NCBI RefSeq assembly: GCF_963378095.1
Contig: NZ_OY726397.1
Location: 682,001 to 746,000, forward strand
Reading direction: 5' to 3'
From: Mycolicibacterium sp. MU0053
GTDB taxonomy: Bacteria; Actinomycetota; Actinomycetes; Mycobacteriales; Mycobacteriaceae
DNA length: 64,000 bases
In this document: positions 19,375-30,100 of the stretch, piece by piece
Layout of the letters: every line of letters begins with the position of its first letter
How positions within the stretch are numbered: the first letter of the stretch is position 1
Made by a program: the position numbers and the translations under genes
The notes under the pieces: model-generated
Told to the model about the DNA's origin: nothing
Databases searched by the model: none
What the model saw: the letters and a program-made list of their open reading frames with translations, nothing else

Positions 19375-20280
19375 TCAGCCGAAGCGACCGGAGATGTAAT
19401 CCTCGGTGCGACGGTCCGACGGGTTGGAGAAGATCTTCTCGGTCTCGTCGTTCTCGACGAGCAGACCGTGCCGGACACCGTCCTCGTCCACCTCGGCGGT
19501 GAAGAACGCGGTCTTGTCGGAGACCCGCGCGGCCTGCTGCATGTTGTGCGTCACGATCAGGATGGTGAACTGCGACGCGAGCTCGCGCATCAGTTCTTCG
19601 ATCTTGGACGTCGCGATCGGGTCGAGCGCCGAGCACGGCTCGTCCATCAGGATGACCTCGGGGCGGGTCGCGATCGTGCGGGCGATGCACAGCCGCTGCT
19701 GCTGGCCGCCCGACATCGCCAGTGCGCTGTCCTTGAGCTTGTCCTTGACCTCGTCCCACAGGGCGGCGCTGGTGAGCGCCTCCTCGACGATGTCGTCCAT
19801 GTTGCCCTTCATCCCGTTGACCCGGGGGCCGTAGGCGATGTTGTCGTAGATCGACTTCGGGAACGGGTTGGGCTTCTGGAACACCATGCCGATGCGGCGC
19901 CGCACCTCGATCGGGTCGACGTTCTTCCCGTACAGGTCGATGCCGTGGTAGCGGACGTCGCCATCGACCCGGGCCGAGGGCACCAGGTCGTTCATCCGGT
20001 TGAAGCACCGCAGCACGGTGCTCTTACCGCAGCCGGACGGCCCGATCAGCGCGGTGATGTCGTTCTCGACGATCTCCAGGTTCACGTTACGGACCGCGTT
20101 GTGCGAGCCGTACCAGACATCCATGTCCTTCACCGTGAACACCAGGCTGCCGCCGGCGCCGCGGTTCGCGCGGCCGGTCGGCTTGTCCACGTGGATGGAC
20201 TTCCCTTCGCGGGCACCGGTGTGCGTTCCGTCGGTCATATGGTCGCTTCCGGTCGCGGGCGCGAATGGTCCCTGGGTCAT
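19375..20280 (-). CDS. pstB: Phosphate ABC transporter ATP-binding protein
   Basis: This is the cytoplasmic ATPase of the high-affinity phosphate importer, 301 residues long. Walker A is GPSGCGKST, the Q-loop follows in [12 protein letters not shown], the signature is AMSGGQQQR, Walker B is [13 protein letters not shown] and the switch is VTHNM. The N terminus has about 45 extra residues before [13 protein letters not shown], so a later start (for example ATG 20238, MTDGTH) is possible. It is last in the pstS-C-A-B operon and starts 3 bases after the pstA stop. Confidence 0.96.
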   Translation of the reverse strand: MTQGPFAPATGSDHMTDGTHTGAREGKSIHVDKPTGRANRGAGGSLVFTVKDMDVWYGSHNAVRNVNLEIVENDITALIGPSGCGKSTVLRCFNRMNDLVPSARVDGDVRYHGIDLYGKNVDPIEVRRRIGMVFQKPNPFPKSIYDNIAYGPRVNGMKGNMDDIVEEALTSAALWDEVKDKLKDSALAMSGGQQQRLCIARTIATRPEVILMDEPCSALDPIATSKIEELMRELASQFTILIVTHNMQQAARVSDKTAFFTAEVDEDGVRHGLLVENDETEKIFSNPSDRRTEDYISGRFG

Positions 20281-20283
20281 GTC

Positions 20284-21221
<938 letters not shown>

Positions 21222-21222
<1 letters not shown>

Positions 21223-22172
21223 TAGTCGTAAACCTCCCGGAAGCGCTTGACCATGCGGATCGCGAACATGTTCATGCACAGCGTCATGACGAACAGCAGG
21301 GCGCCCACCGCGAAGATCGACTCGTAGACGATGGTGCCGGTGGCGATGTCGCCGGTTGCGGTGGAGCCGATGAAGGCCGTCATCGTCTGCACTGATCCGG
21401 TGAAGGTGAAGCCGAAGCGGGGGGTCTGGCCGGCGACGATCAGCACGACCATGGTCTCGCCGATGGCGCGCGAGGTGGCGAGCACGATCGCGGCGATGAT
21501 GCCGGAGATCGCGCCGGGGAACACCACTCGCAGCGACACCTGCATCTTGTTGGCGCCCAGCCCGTAGGCGCCCTCGCGCAGTCCCTGCGGGACCGAGCGC
21601 ATCGCGTCATCCGACACCGAGGTGATCAGCGGAATGATCATGATTCCCACCATGATTCCGGCGACGCCCACCGAGAACGCCTGCCAGGACAGGAACGGGA
21701 AGAGGTCTTCGAGGAATGGCCGCATGAACAGCAGACCGAACATGCCGATGGCGACCGTCGGGATGCCCTCGAGGACCTCGAGGATGGGTTTGACGACCTT
21801 GCGGACCCGCGGTGGGGCGTACTCGGCGAGGTAGATCGCGGCCAGCAGGCCCAGCGGGATGCCGACGAGCAGCGCCCAGAAGACGACGGTCAGGGTTCCG
21901 ATGACGATGGGCAGGACGCCGAACGACGGGTCCGCGAACGCGGGCCGCCACGATGTCCCGGTGAAGAAGTCGACAATCGAAACATGGCGGAAGAAGCCGA
22001 TTGTCGGGAAGAGCAGTGCGAGCACGATCGCGGTGGTGATGGCCACCGACAACACTGCCGAAAGTGCGAAGACCACCTTGATGATCTTCTCGGCGTATCT
22101 GGGGCTGGACGCCGCCAGCGACACCGGGGGTGATGACCCCGGTGCGCTGACGGCCTCGTCCACTACTGGCAT
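21222..22172 (-). CDS. pstC: Phosphate ABC transporter permease PstC
   Basis: This 316-residue permease has six hydrophobic segments and the conserved loop SDDAMRSVPQGLREGAYGLGANKMQVSLRVV. The start ATG 22172 lies 15 bases after the pstS stop. It forms the transmembrane pathway with PstA. Confidence 0.95.
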
Positions 22173-22187
22173 GTTTGGTTGATCTCG

Positions 22188-23159
22188 CTACTTGTTTGCG
22201 GCGAGTTCGTCGATCTTGGTGTGCGCTTCCGTCTTCTGCTCATCGGTCAACGGAATGTAGGTGGCTGCCTCGGCGGCCGTGTCGGAGTTGTCGATGTAGA
22301 ACTTCATGAACTCCAGCACCTCGGGACGTCGCAGCGCCTTGTCGCTGGCGTAGACGAACAACTCGCGGCCCAGCGGGGCGTAGGTGCCGCTCTGGACGTT
22401 GTCGAGGTTGCCCGCCACACAGCCGGTGCCGCTGTCGATCTCGAGCGGCTTCACCCGGTCGCCGACCTCCTGGGTGAAGGAGTAGGGGATGAAGCCCATG
22501 GCGTTCGGATCGCCGGAGATGCCGGTGACCGCGGCGTTGTCGTCCTCGCCGATGTCGGTGTAGTTCTCGCGGATGACGCCCTCTTCGCCGTTGACGGCTT
22601 CGGTGAAGAAGTCGAAGGTGCCGGAGTCGGTGCCGGGGCCGAACAGGTTGATCGGCTTGGACTTCCAATCCTCGGGCAGTTCCAGGCCGGTGATGTCGCC
22701 CCAGGTGTTGACCGTCGAGCCCGCATTCCAGATCTGGGTGGCCTGCTCGAGCGTGACGCACTGCAGCGGGTTCTCCGGGTTGACGATCAGCGAGATCGCG
22801 TCGTTGGCCACGGTGATGCTGTCGTAGGCGATGCCGGCGGCGTCGCAGGCCGCGATCTCCGACTCCTTGATGGCGCGGGAGGCGTCGTTCATGTCGGTCT
22901 CGCCGTTGCAGAACTTCTGGAAGCCCCCGCCGGTGCCGGAGGTGCCCACGGTCACCCGCACACCGGAGTTCTCCTGCTGGAACAGCTCGGCGATGGTCTC
23001 CGAGAGCGGCGCCACCGTGCTCGAGCCGTCGATCAGGATCGTGCCGGACAGCGCGCCGCTCTCAGAGCCGCCCGCTGCGTTGTCACCGCTACCACCGCAA
23101 CCCACCAGGAACAGGGATGCCGACGCGGTCAACGCCGCCGCTGTACGCCAGTTGCGCAT
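22188..23159 (-). CDS. pstS: Phosphate-binding lipoprotein PstS
   Basis: This 323-residue receptor has a lipoprotein signal ending in a LFLVGC lipobox, and a phosphate-binding fold with [11 protein letters not shown] near the N terminus and [18 protein letters not shown], both ligand-contact loops in PstS proteins. ATG 23159 has GGAGA just upstream. A PHO-box-like direct repeat (23266-23283) lies about 107 bases upstream of the start, consistent with RegX3 control under phosphate limitation. It is first in the operon. Confidence 0.95.
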   Translation of the reverse strand: MRNWRTAAALTASASLFLVGCGGSGDNAAGGSESGALSGTILIDGSSTVAPLSETIAELFQQENSGVRVTVGTSGTGGGFQKFCNGETDMNDASRAIKESEIAACDAAGIAYDSITVANDAISLIVNPENPLQCVTLEQATQIWNAGSTVNTWGDITGLELPEDWKSKPINLFGPGTDSGTFDFFTEAVNGEEGVIRENYTDIGEDDNAAVTGISGDPNAMGFIPYSFTQEVGDRVKPLEIDSGTGCVAGNLDNVQSGTYAPLGRELFVYASDKALRRPEVLEFMKFYIDNSDTAAEAATYIPLTDEQKTEAHTKIDELAANK

Positions 23160-23265
23160 TTCTCTCCGATCACTTCCGTGCGAGCGCGTGTCCGGGCCCG
23201 TAGTTGGCTGTCTTTTGAGTACTGCCAAAACGTAGGAAAGGGACGCGTCGACACGGGGGTTATTG

Positions 23266-23283
23266 GATGAACGGCAGATGAAC
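23266..23283 (-). promoter_or_regulatory. PHO-box-like direct repeat upstream of pstS
   Basis: On the minus strand the sequence reads GTTCATC TGCC GTTCATC: two 7-base units with an 11-base period. This is the architecture of PhoP/RegX3 boxes in actinobacteria (consensus near GTTCACC repeats). It is oriented toward pstS and is the only such repeat in this 256-base gap. Confidence 0.7.
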
Positions 23284-23415
23284 AGCTACGGCATTTCCGC
23301 CGGGATTCGCGGCCCAGCCGCTGCATACGCGGTATCGCGGCGAAAGCTGTGATCCAGGCGACACCCCGGGGTCCGGTTGCGACGTGGCGCCAGGCCCGGC
23401 GCTTCGGCGGGAAAG

Positions 23416-24084
23416 CTAGCCGTGGGTGTCGCCCTCGTCGGGATCCAGCACTCCCAACACCTGGAAATTGACCCGGCGGCCGATCTCGACCGCGTGGTCG
23501 GCAAAACGCTCGTAGAACCGGCCCAGCATCGTCACATCGATGGCCGCGGGCACGCCGTGCGGCCATTCCCGGTCCATCAACACCTTGAACAGGTGGGCGT
23601 GCAGGTCGTCCATCACGTCGTCTTGATCGTCGATCGCGGCGGCGGTCTTGGTGTCCCGCATCAACAGGGCCTGCTGCGTGGCCTTGCCCAATTGGACTGC
23701 CACACGCCCCATTTGGGCGAAGTAGCCGCTGACGTCCGCGGGTACGGCGTGGTTCGGGTGGCGGCGCTGGGTCACCCCCGCCACGTGCTTGGCCAGCACG
23801 CCCATGCGCTCGACGTCGAAGAGGTTCTGGATCGAGGTCACGACGGTCCGCAGATCCCCGGCGACCGGCGCCTGCCGCACCAGCAACACGAAGGCAGCAT
23901 CCTCGGCCGCCAGGCAGGCGGCGACCAGCTGATCATGCTCGCGGATCACGCGTTCGGCCAGCACCAGATCGGCGCGCAGCAATGCCTTGGTCGCGGTCTC
24001 CATCGATACCGTGACGAGGCCGCACAGCTCGGCGATCTTGGCTGTGAGCGCGACGAGTTGTTCGCGGTAGGTGGTCCGCACCAT
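23416..24084 (-). CDS. phoU: PhoU-type phosphate signalling protein, copy 2 of tandem pair
   Basis: This 222-residue PhoU has two three-helix bundles, with metal-binding-type motifs around DLRTVVTSIQ..ERMG and [16 protein letters not shown]. PhoU (PhoY in mycobacteria) links the Pst transporter to the SenX3-RegX3 two-component system and represses it when phosphate is plentiful. It lies 46 bases downstream of a second phoU on the same strand and is clearly its paralogue, since the MDDLH.HLF.VLMDREW block is shared. It sits between that copy and pstS. Confidence 0.92.
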   Translation of the reverse strand: MVRTTYREQLVALTAKIAELCGLVTVSMETATKALLRADLVLAERVIREHDQLVAACLAAEDAAFVLLVRQAPVAGDLRTVVTSIQNLFDVERMGVLAKHVAGVTQRRHPNHAVPADVSGYFAQMGRVAVQLGKATQQALLMRDTKTAAAIDDQDDVMDDLHAHLFKVLMDREWPHGVPAAIDVTMLGRFYERFADHAVEIGRRVNFQVLGVLDPDEGDTHG

Positions 24085-24130
24085 CACACCCTAGATCCGA
24101 CCGACACTGGCGGGAAATTCGCGAGCGACG

Positions 24131-24808
24131 CTACGCGCGCCAGGTGGCCGGCGGCAGCTCTTCGTAGTCTGGGAGCTCGCCGGTCGCCATGAAGATGACC
24201 CGGCGGCCGATCTCGACGGCGTGGTCGGCGAAGCGCTCGTAGAACCGGCTCAGGAGCGCAACGTCGACCGCGGAGGCGACGCCGTGCTTCCATTCCCGGT
24301 CCATCAGGACGTTGAACAAGTGCCGGTGCAGGTCGTCCATCGCGTCGTCTTCGGCGCGCAGCCGGGCGGCCTTTTCGACGTCGCCGGTCAGCAGCACTTC
24401 CTGGGCGGTCTTGCCCAATTCGACTGCAACTCGGCCCATTTCGGAGAAGTAGCCGTTGACTTCCTCCGGCAGCGCGTGGACCGGGTGGCGCCGGCGGGCG
24501 ATCTTGGCCACGTGGACGGCCAGCGCCCCCATCCGGTCGATGTCGGCCACCATCTGGATAGCGGAGACCACCGAGCGCAGATCGCGGGCCACCGGCGCCT
24601 GCAGCGCCAGCAGCACGAACGCGGCCTCCTCGGCGCGGGCACTGTGCTCGCCGAGCACATCCTGATCGCTGATCACCTGCTCGGCGAGCACCAAATCGGC
24701 CTGCAACAGGGCCTGGGTCGCGCGTTCCATCGCGGCGCCGGCCAGCTCACACATCTCACCGAGCTGGTTGGCGAGGTCGTCAAGTTGGTCGTGGTACGCG
24801 GTACGCAT
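24131..24808 (-). CDS. phoU: PhoU-type phosphate signalling protein, copy 1 (PhoY2 position)
   Basis: This 225-residue PhoU is in the position of M. tuberculosis phoY2 (Rv0821c). It has two helical bundles with [19 protein letters not shown] and [19 protein letters not shown] second PHO-box-like repeat (24854-24871) sits 46 bases upstream, so this repressor gene is probably itself induced by phosphate starvation as feedback. The downstream paralogue follows after 46 bases and is likely on the same transcript. Confidence 0.93.
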   Translation of the reverse strand: MRTAYHDQLDDLANQLGEMCELAGAAMERATQALLQADLVLAEQVISDQDVLGEHSARAEEAAFVLLALQAPVARDLRSVVSAIQMVADIDRMGALAVHVAKIARRRHPVHALPEEVNGYFSEMGRVAVELGKTAQEVLLTGDVEKAARLRAEDDAMDDLHRHLFNVLMDREWKHGVASAVDVALLSRFYERFADHAVEIGRRVIFMATGELPDYEELPPATWRA

Positions 24809-24853
24809 GTACCAAGCCTAGAGGTTTGGCACCCCAAAGGGCACAAGGGCGAC

Positions 24854-24871
24854 GATGAACGGCTGATGAAA
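24854..24871 (-). promoter_or_regulatory. PHO-box-like direct repeat upstream of the phoU pair
   Basis: The minus strand reads TTTCATC AGCC GTTCATC, again 7-base units with an 11-base period, ending 46 bases before the phoU start. The first unit deviates in its first base. It matches the pstS box in spacing and orientation. Confidence 0.62.
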
Positions 24872-24892
24872 TGGGCGCTCGCGCCCCCTCGC

Positions 24893-27031
24893 TCATTCGC
24901 AGCTGACGTCGGCGCCGTTGGTGATGGTCAGGTCTTCGGGGAGGTAGGTCGGGGTGCTGCGGTCCTGGTGGGCCACGGTGACGGTCATCGACGAGCCGCT
25001 GGGCGGCGGGGGCAGCACCGACGAATAATCGGGGCCGAGGGCCACTTGGACGTCCTGTCCGAGGCCGGTGATTCGTTCGATCCGGGGGTTGCCGAACGCG
25101 GCCGCAACGGTCGCCGCGGCGTGTTCGTTGCCGGGCGAATACATCACCGTGGTGGCGGGCAACGCCTCCGGATAGTCGTCGGGGGTGTCCACGTTGAAGC
25201 CGTGCAACTGCAGCTCGGTGCTGGCCGCCGAGCCAAGTCCGGCGATGCTGGTCGCATTCGCCACGTGCACGTTGATCTCGTCGGGGTCGGTCGTCACCGC
25301 ATGCACGACTTCGGTTGTCGTGGCGGACTCCGCGCTCTCCCCGTTGGCGTCCGGGGTGGCCTCGTCGGTGGGGGCCGTGCCGGTCGCCGAGGACTGCGGC
25401 AGCTCGGCCTGCGCGGAGCTGTTGGTCATCGGGGCGATGGTCTCGTTCTGGTCGTTCTCGCCGGGCAGCGGGTCGTCGTCGATGATCGCGTCGAACAGCG
25501 CCCGAATATCGGCGGTCCGCGGCTGTTCGTTGCCCCACTCGTCGGCGTAACCGGTGGTGGGCACCGTGACGAAGGTGATGCGGCCGGCCGAGACGCCCTG
25601 CAGCGACTGCCCGAGGTCGACGAGGTCCTTGGTGTTCACGTTGTCGACCGAGCTGTCGTTGATGAACATGTTCACCACGTTGTTGAGCTTGCTCAGCGAG
25701 AAGAAGGTCTCCTTGGAGATCAGTGAGCGCAGCAGGGACGACAGGAACAGCTGCTGGCGTTTGATGCGGCCGTAGTCGCCGTTGACCTCGGTGGTGACCT
25801 GGCGCGCCCGGACATAATTCAGTGCGGTGGTGCCGTCGATGATCTGACGTCCCGCGGTCGGCAGGACCGTGCCGATCTCGTAGTCCTCCAGCGGGGTGGT
25901 GCTGCAGACCTCGACGCCGCCCAGGGCGTCGACCATGGTGGCGAACCCGGCGAAGTCGACGGCCATGAACCGGTTGATGGACAGGCCCGACATCTTCTGG
26001 ATGGCCTTGACCAGGCATTTGGGTCCGCCGAAGGCGTAGGCCGAGTTGATTTTGGTCTCGGTGTAGACCTCTTCGGGACCGTAGGTGCCCGACATCTCGT
26101 CGTACACCGGGCCGTATTCACCGGTGGAGGCGTCCCAGGCGTCGCATTTGAGCGGCGTGATCGCCAGGTCGCGGGGGAACGACACCGCCACCACCCGCTC
26201 GCGGTTGGCGGGAATGTTGACCAGGATGATGCTGTCCGAGCGGGCGCCGTCGGCGTCGGCGGTGTCGCCGGCGCCCATGGCGCTGTTCTCGCCGTGTCGG
26301 CTGTCGACGCCGACGATCAGGAAGTTCTCGTCGCCGAACTGGGCGTTGGGATCGAGGATGTCGCGTGAGTTCGGGTCCAACGCCGCGATGTTGTTCATCC
26401 GGTTGTTCTTGCTGGTGGTCCACTGCCAGGCGCCGCCGGTCAGGACCAACGCCAGGACAGCGAACAACGCCGCCACAGAACGTCCGGCATAGCGGATCGT
26501 CTTGCGGCGGCGATGGTGGTTGACGTCTTGGGGTTTGGGGGGTGCGGCGGTTCGGTGACCGACGTGGGCGGGGCGTACTCGTCCGGGTGGGCGTTCCGAG
26601 ACCGCCTGCAACACGGTGGTGGCGGTCTCGTCGTCGCGATCCACCGCCGTGCCGGCGCGGCGGTCGGTCCGGCTCAGATCGGGAATCTCGGAGGCATAGG
26701 CCGACTGCACCGGAACGGTCGGCGGGTCGTGCACCAGGTCATCGTCAGCGGGCCCGTCGACATGCTCGTCGGCCTCGGGCCCCTCGACGTCTTGCGCGCT
26801 TGCTCGCAGCGCTGGAGGCACGTCGCCGGTCACCCGGGCGATCAGGTCCGCGACGGTGATGCCGTCGGGGGGGTTGCCGTCTCGGGCGCCGCGCGACCTC
26901 GATTCCGAGGCTGCGGTGCGCTCCCACGGCGCGGCGTCTGGCTTTGGCCGCGGAGTTCGGGTAAGCCACTGGTTATCGCCGTCAGGTTCGGGCGCACGGC
27001 GACCAGGAGTGGCGTTATCGCCGTCACTCAT
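24893..27031 (-). CDS. LytR-CpsA-Psr (LCP) family cell-wall ligase with LytR_C domain
   Basis: This long protein of about 712 residues has a disordered cytoplasmic region of about 180 residues, one membrane helix (VAALFAVLALVLTGGAWQW) and an LCP domain beginning near FLIVGVDSRHGENS. Conserved elements include RSDSIILVNIP and INSAYAFGGPKCLVKAIQ, and the GRQIIDGTTALNYVRARQV arginine motif. A C-terminal LytR_C domain includes EINVHVANATSIAGLGS. LCP enzymes attach arabinogalactan or other glycopolymers to peptidoglycan from lipid carriers. It matches Rv0822c. ATG 27031 is chosen; an in-frame ATG at 27067 adds 12 residues. Confidence 0.9.
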   Translation of the reverse strand: MSDGDNATPGRRAPEPDGDNQWLTRTPRPKPDAAPWERTAASESRSRGARDGNPPDGITVADLIARVTGDVPPALRASAQDVEGPEADEHVDGPADDDLVHDPPTVPVQSAYASEIPDLSRTDRRAGTAVDRDDETATTVLQAVSERPPGRVRPAHVGHRTAAPPKPQDVNHHRRRKTIRYAGRSVAALFAVLALVLTGGAWQWTTSKNNRMNNIAALDPNSRDILDPNAQFGDENFLIVGVDSRHGENSAMGAGDTADADGARSDSIILVNIPANRERVVAVSFPRDLAITPLKCDAWDASTGEYGPVYDEMSGTYGPEEVYTETKINSAYAFGGPKCLVKAIQKMSGLSINRFMAVDFAGFATMVDALGGVEVCSTTPLEDYEIGTVLPTAGRQIIDGTTALNYVRARQVTTEVNGDYGRIKRQQLFLSSLLRSLISKETFFSLSKLNNVVNMFINDSSVDNVNTKDLVDLGQSLQGVSAGRITFVTVPTTGYADEWGNEQPRTADIRALFDAIIDDDPLPGENDQNETIAPMTNSSAQAELPQSSATGTAPTDEATPDANGESAESATTTEVVHAVTTDPDEINVHVANATSIAGLGSAASTELQLHGFNVDTPDDYPEALPATTVMYSPGNEHAAATVAAAFGNPRIERITGLGQDVQVALGPDYSSVLPPPPSGSSMTVTVAHQDRSTPTYLPEDLTITNGADVSCE

Positions 27032-27234
27032 GTTCGTATCCGGCCTCCGACTCTGGTGAGGTCTCATTCAGTGCACGCGGGTGCGGCTGCGGTTTGTCGA
27101 CGCTGACAAACACGGGGTGTACCTATGTCTCTAGCAGTCCAAGGGGGCGCCGCGCTACTCGCGGCGAACTCCGAACCAGGTTCACACATCGTACTTAGAC
27201 AAGCTGTGCGGGCTGGTGTCGAGATCGTCTCGAT

Positions 27235-28416
27235 TCAGCCACCGGAGTGCATAGCGTCGGCTCCGGCCGGCACCGTGCAGTCGTCCGGATCGTCCAACCA
27301 GCCGTGCGGCAGTGCGACCGAGGCCGCCGATCCCTGGCGACCGCGGGGGCCGTTGGCGGCCGGCGGGAACGCCGCGTCGGCGTCGAGCTGGTCCAGCAGC
27401 GCATCGAGTTCGGGCAACGTCTTGACCAATGCCAGCGCTCGCCGCAGATCCGATCCCACGGGGAAGCCGTGCAAATACCACGCGACGTGCTTGCGGATGT
27501 CCCGCATGCCCTTGTCCTCGCCGAAATGGGCCGCCAGCAGATCGCCGTGGCGCCGGACGATGTCGGCGACCTGGCCCAGGGTGGGGGGCGTCGGTGCGGG
27601 GGTGCCGGTGAACGCCGCGGACAACTCGGCGAACAGCCAGGGGCGACCCAGGCAGCCGCGGCCGATGACCACGCCGTCGCATCCGGTGGTCGCCATCATG
27701 GTCAGCGCGTCGCTGGCGTCGAAGATGTCGCCGTTGCCGAGCACCGGGATGCTGCGCACGTGCTGTTTGAGCTGGGCGATCTGTTCCCAGTCGGCGGCAC
27801 CGGAGTAGCGCTGTGCGGCGGTGCGGGCGTGCAGCGCCACCGCGGCCGCGCCCTCCTGCTCGGCGATCCGGCCGGCATCCAGATGGGTGTGGTGCTGCTC
27901 GTCGATGCCCACCCGGAACTTGACCGTCACGGGGATATCGGTGCCCTCGGTGGCGCGCACTGCGGCCGCCACGATCTGGCCGAACAGCCGCCGCTTGTAG
28001 GGCAGCGCGGCGCCTCCGCCCCGCTTGGTCACCTTGGGAACCGGGCAGCCGAAATTCATGTCGATGTGGTCGGCCAGATTCTCGTCAGCAATCATCTTGG
28101 CCGCCGCGTAGGTGGTGTCCGGATCCACGGTGTAGAGCTGTAACGACCGCGGCGTCTCCTCGGGCGCGAACGTCGTCATGTGCATCGTCACGGGGTGGCG
28201 CTCCACGAGCGCGCGGGCGGTGACCATCTCGCAGACGTACAGCCCGCTGACGGTCCCTACCCGCTCGAGTTCGAGCTCGCGGCACAGTGTGCGGAATGCG
28301 ACATTTGTCACACCGGCCATGGGGGCCAGGACGACGGGGCTGGGCAGCGCGAACGGACCGATCCGCAGTGCCGCGGATCGGTCCGGTGCAGTGCCCGCTG
28401 CGAGGCGGTCTGTCAG
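27235..28416 (-). CDS. dusB: tRNA-dihydrouridine synthase
   Basis: This FMN enzyme reduces uridines in the tRNA D-loop. VVLAPMAGVTNVAFRTLC, then HIDMNFGCPVPKVTKRGGGAAL with the catalytic cysteine, and PVLGNGDIFDASDA and GCDGVVIGRGCLGRPWLF all fit DusB. The start is a problem: between the desA1 stop and the first conserved residues (about 28368) no ATG, GTG or TTG occurs in frame. A CTG at 28416 overlaps the desA1 stop as CTGA, like the ATGA/GTGA couplings elsewhere, and is proposed here. The frame itself is open to 28614 inside desA1. Confidence 0.88.
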   Translation of the reverse strand: MTDRLAAGTAPDRSAALRIGPFALPSPVVLAPMAGVTNVAFRTLCRELELERVGTVSGLYVCEMVTARALVERHPVTMHMTTFAPEETPRSLQLYTVDPDTTYAAAKMIADENLADHIDMNFGCPVPKVTKRGGGAALPYKRRLFGQIVAAAVRATEGTDIPVTVKFRVGIDEQHHTHLDAGRIAEQEGAAAVALHARTAAQRYSGAADWEQIAQLKQHVRSIPVLGNGDIFDASDALTMMATTGCDGVVIGRGCLGRPWLFAELSAAFTGTPAPTPPTLGQVADIVRRHGDLLAAHFGEDKGMRDIRKHVAWYLHGFPVGSDLRRALALVKTLPELDALLDQLDADAAFPPAANGPRGRQGSAASVALPHGWLDDPDDCTVPAGADAMHSGG

Positions 28417-29420
28417 GAGGCCGCTGATGATGTCGTCGCCAACAGGTTCTTCGCGGCCTTCTTCTCGGCCACCTTGCGCTCGCGCTCGAGGCGACGCTCC
28501 TTGGCGATCTCGAACTTCTGGCAGGTGTCCTCGAGTTCCTCGATGACCTTGCCGAGCTGATCGCGCAGGCGCGCGCCCTCGCCGGTGAAGTCCTCGCGTT
28601 CGAAGATGCGCCACTTCTTGAGCACCGGCATCACGACGTCATCGAGGTGAATGCGCGGATCGTAGACGCCGCCGACGGCGATGATGACGGCCTTACGGCG
28701 GAAGTCCGGCACGGTGTACCCGGGCATCTTGAAGTTCGACAGCACCCGGTACAGGGAGGTCATCGCCTGGTTCGGGGCGATGTCCAGGCCGGCGCCGCTG
28801 ACGTCGCGGTAGAAGATCATGTGCAGGTTCTCGTCGGCCGAGACCCGCTGCAGCAGCTGGTCGGCAACCGGGTCGGCACACGCCTTGCCGGTGTTGCGGT
28901 GCGAGACACGAGTGGCGAGTTCCTGGAAGGACACGTACATCACCGAGTCGAACAGGCTCTCGGCGAACAGGTCGCCCTGCTGGTTCTGGCCCGGCGAGAA
29001 ACCGCGAGTGACCTGCTCCATCCGGGTGATCTCGAGTTCCACGGGGTCGACGGCGCGGGTGGCCAGCAGGTAGTCGCGCAGGGCGATGCCGTGCCGGTTC
29101 TCCTCGGCGGTCCAGCGGTTGACCCAGAAGCCCCAGGGACCGTCCATGGAGAAGTTCATCGCGATCTCGCGGTGATAGGACGGCAGGTTGTCCTCGGTGA
29201 GCAGGTTCTGCACCATCGCGGTGCGCGCCACCTCGGAAAGCTTGGATTCCTCGGGGTTCCATTCCTGACCGCCGAGAGCGTAGAAATTCTTGCCGTCGGA
29301 CCAGGGCACGTAGTCGTGCGGATTCCAGTCCTTCTTCATCTTCATGTGACGATTGATTTGCTGCTCGACTACCGGCTCGAGCTCATGCAGAAGTTGCAGG
29401 TCGGTCAGGTCTTGCGACAT
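28413..29420 (-). CDS. desA1: Acyl-ACP desaturase DesA1
   Basis: This 335-residue soluble di-iron desaturase carries the two ligand motifs EENRHG (about residue 106) and DENLHM (about residue 195). The C-terminal tail is Lys/Glu-rich. DesA1 is a mycobacterial desaturase needed for mycolic acid synthesis and matches Rv0824c. ATG 29420 has GGGAGG 5 bases upstream. dus follows directly and appears translationally coupled. The 80-base upstream gap is relatively AT-rich and should hold the promoter. Confidence 0.95.
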   Translation of the reverse strand: MSQDLTDLQLLHELEPVVEQQINRHMKMKKDWNPHDYVPWSDGKNFYALGGQEWNPEESKLSEVARTAMVQNLLTEDNLPSYHREIAMNFSMDGPWGFWVNRWTAEENRHGIALRDYLLATRAVDPVELEITRMEQVTRGFSPGQNQQGDLFAESLFDSVMYVSFQELATRVSHRNTGKACADPVADQLLQRVSADENLHMIFYRDVSGAGLDIAPNQAMTSLYRVLSNFKMPGYTVPDFRRKAVIIAVGGVYDPRIHLDDVVMPVLKKWRIFEREDFTGEGARLRDQLGKVIEELEDTCQKFEIAKERRLERERKVAEKKAAKNLLATTSSAAS

Positions 29421-29500
29421 GACACCTCCCAGTTATCTGTACCTCGTGGTTGCAGTCAATATATCTGTGTACCCCAGTATCATCAAGTTTGAACGCGGCT

Positions 29501-30100
29501 TCAGCCGTGATTTGCCGCACGCCCGCTGCTGCGGTCCAGCAACATCGCGACGCAGTAGTCGATGAACTGTTCGCGGGTGGTCGGCAGTCGGTCGTCGAGG
29601 TAGGCCGTGAACAGCGCCGTCAGGCCCCCGATCAGGCTGGTTGCCGTCATGGCCTGCAGCGCCGGATCGGTGATGGTGGTCAGTTTCTGCTGCAGCAGGT
29701 CGATGAAGTCGGGCATCCATTCGGAGCCGGACTTCGCCAACGCGGGCTCGGCTTCCGGGGCCAGCAGCAGGGCGCGGCCTCGGACCGGATCGTCGACCAT
29801 GAGGGCGACAAAGCGTTCGACCGCATCGCGGGGCGTGGTGGCCGACATCAGCGCGGTCATCGCCTGCTTGCACACTTCGGCGTAGACGGCCCGGACGTAT
29901 TCGTCGCGGTCCGTGAAGCTTTCGTAGAAATAGCGCTCGGTCAGCCCGGCCCCCCGGCAGGCCGCGCGCACCGTGACCGTCGGGCGTTCTTCGCCCCCCA
30001 GCAGTGAGATGCCGGCGGCGATGAGTTCGTCGCGCCGCTTGGCCTGGCGATCCTCAAGGGGAACCCCGGTCCAGCGGCGTTGGCGTTGACCGGACGTCAC
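29501..30100 (-). CDS. TetR-family transcriptional regulator
   Basis: This regulator of about 199 residues has an N-terminal helix-turn-helix (KRRDELIAAGISLLG...ACRGAGLTERYFYESFTDRDEYVRAVY) and a helical ligand-binding half. GTG 30100 is preferred; the frame stays open to 30130. It sits upstream of desA1 on the same strand, as Rv0825c does, so it could act on the desaturase region. No operator was identified. Confidence 0.87.
   Translation of the reverse strand: MTSGQRQRRWTGVPLEDRQAKRRDELIAAGISLLGGEERPTVTVRAACRGAGLTERYFYESFTDRDEYVRAVYAEVCKQAMTALMSATTPRDAVERFVALMVDDPVRGRALLLAPEAEPALAKSGSEWMPDFIDLLQQKLTTITDPALQAMTATSLIGGLTALFTAYLDDRLPTTREQFIDYCVAMLLDRSSGRAANHG

Noticed and set aside
24780..26018. 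412-codon minus-strand frame overlapping the LCP gene
   Set aside because: Arg/Pro/His-rich shadow frame; the LCP frame carries recognisable domains throughout.
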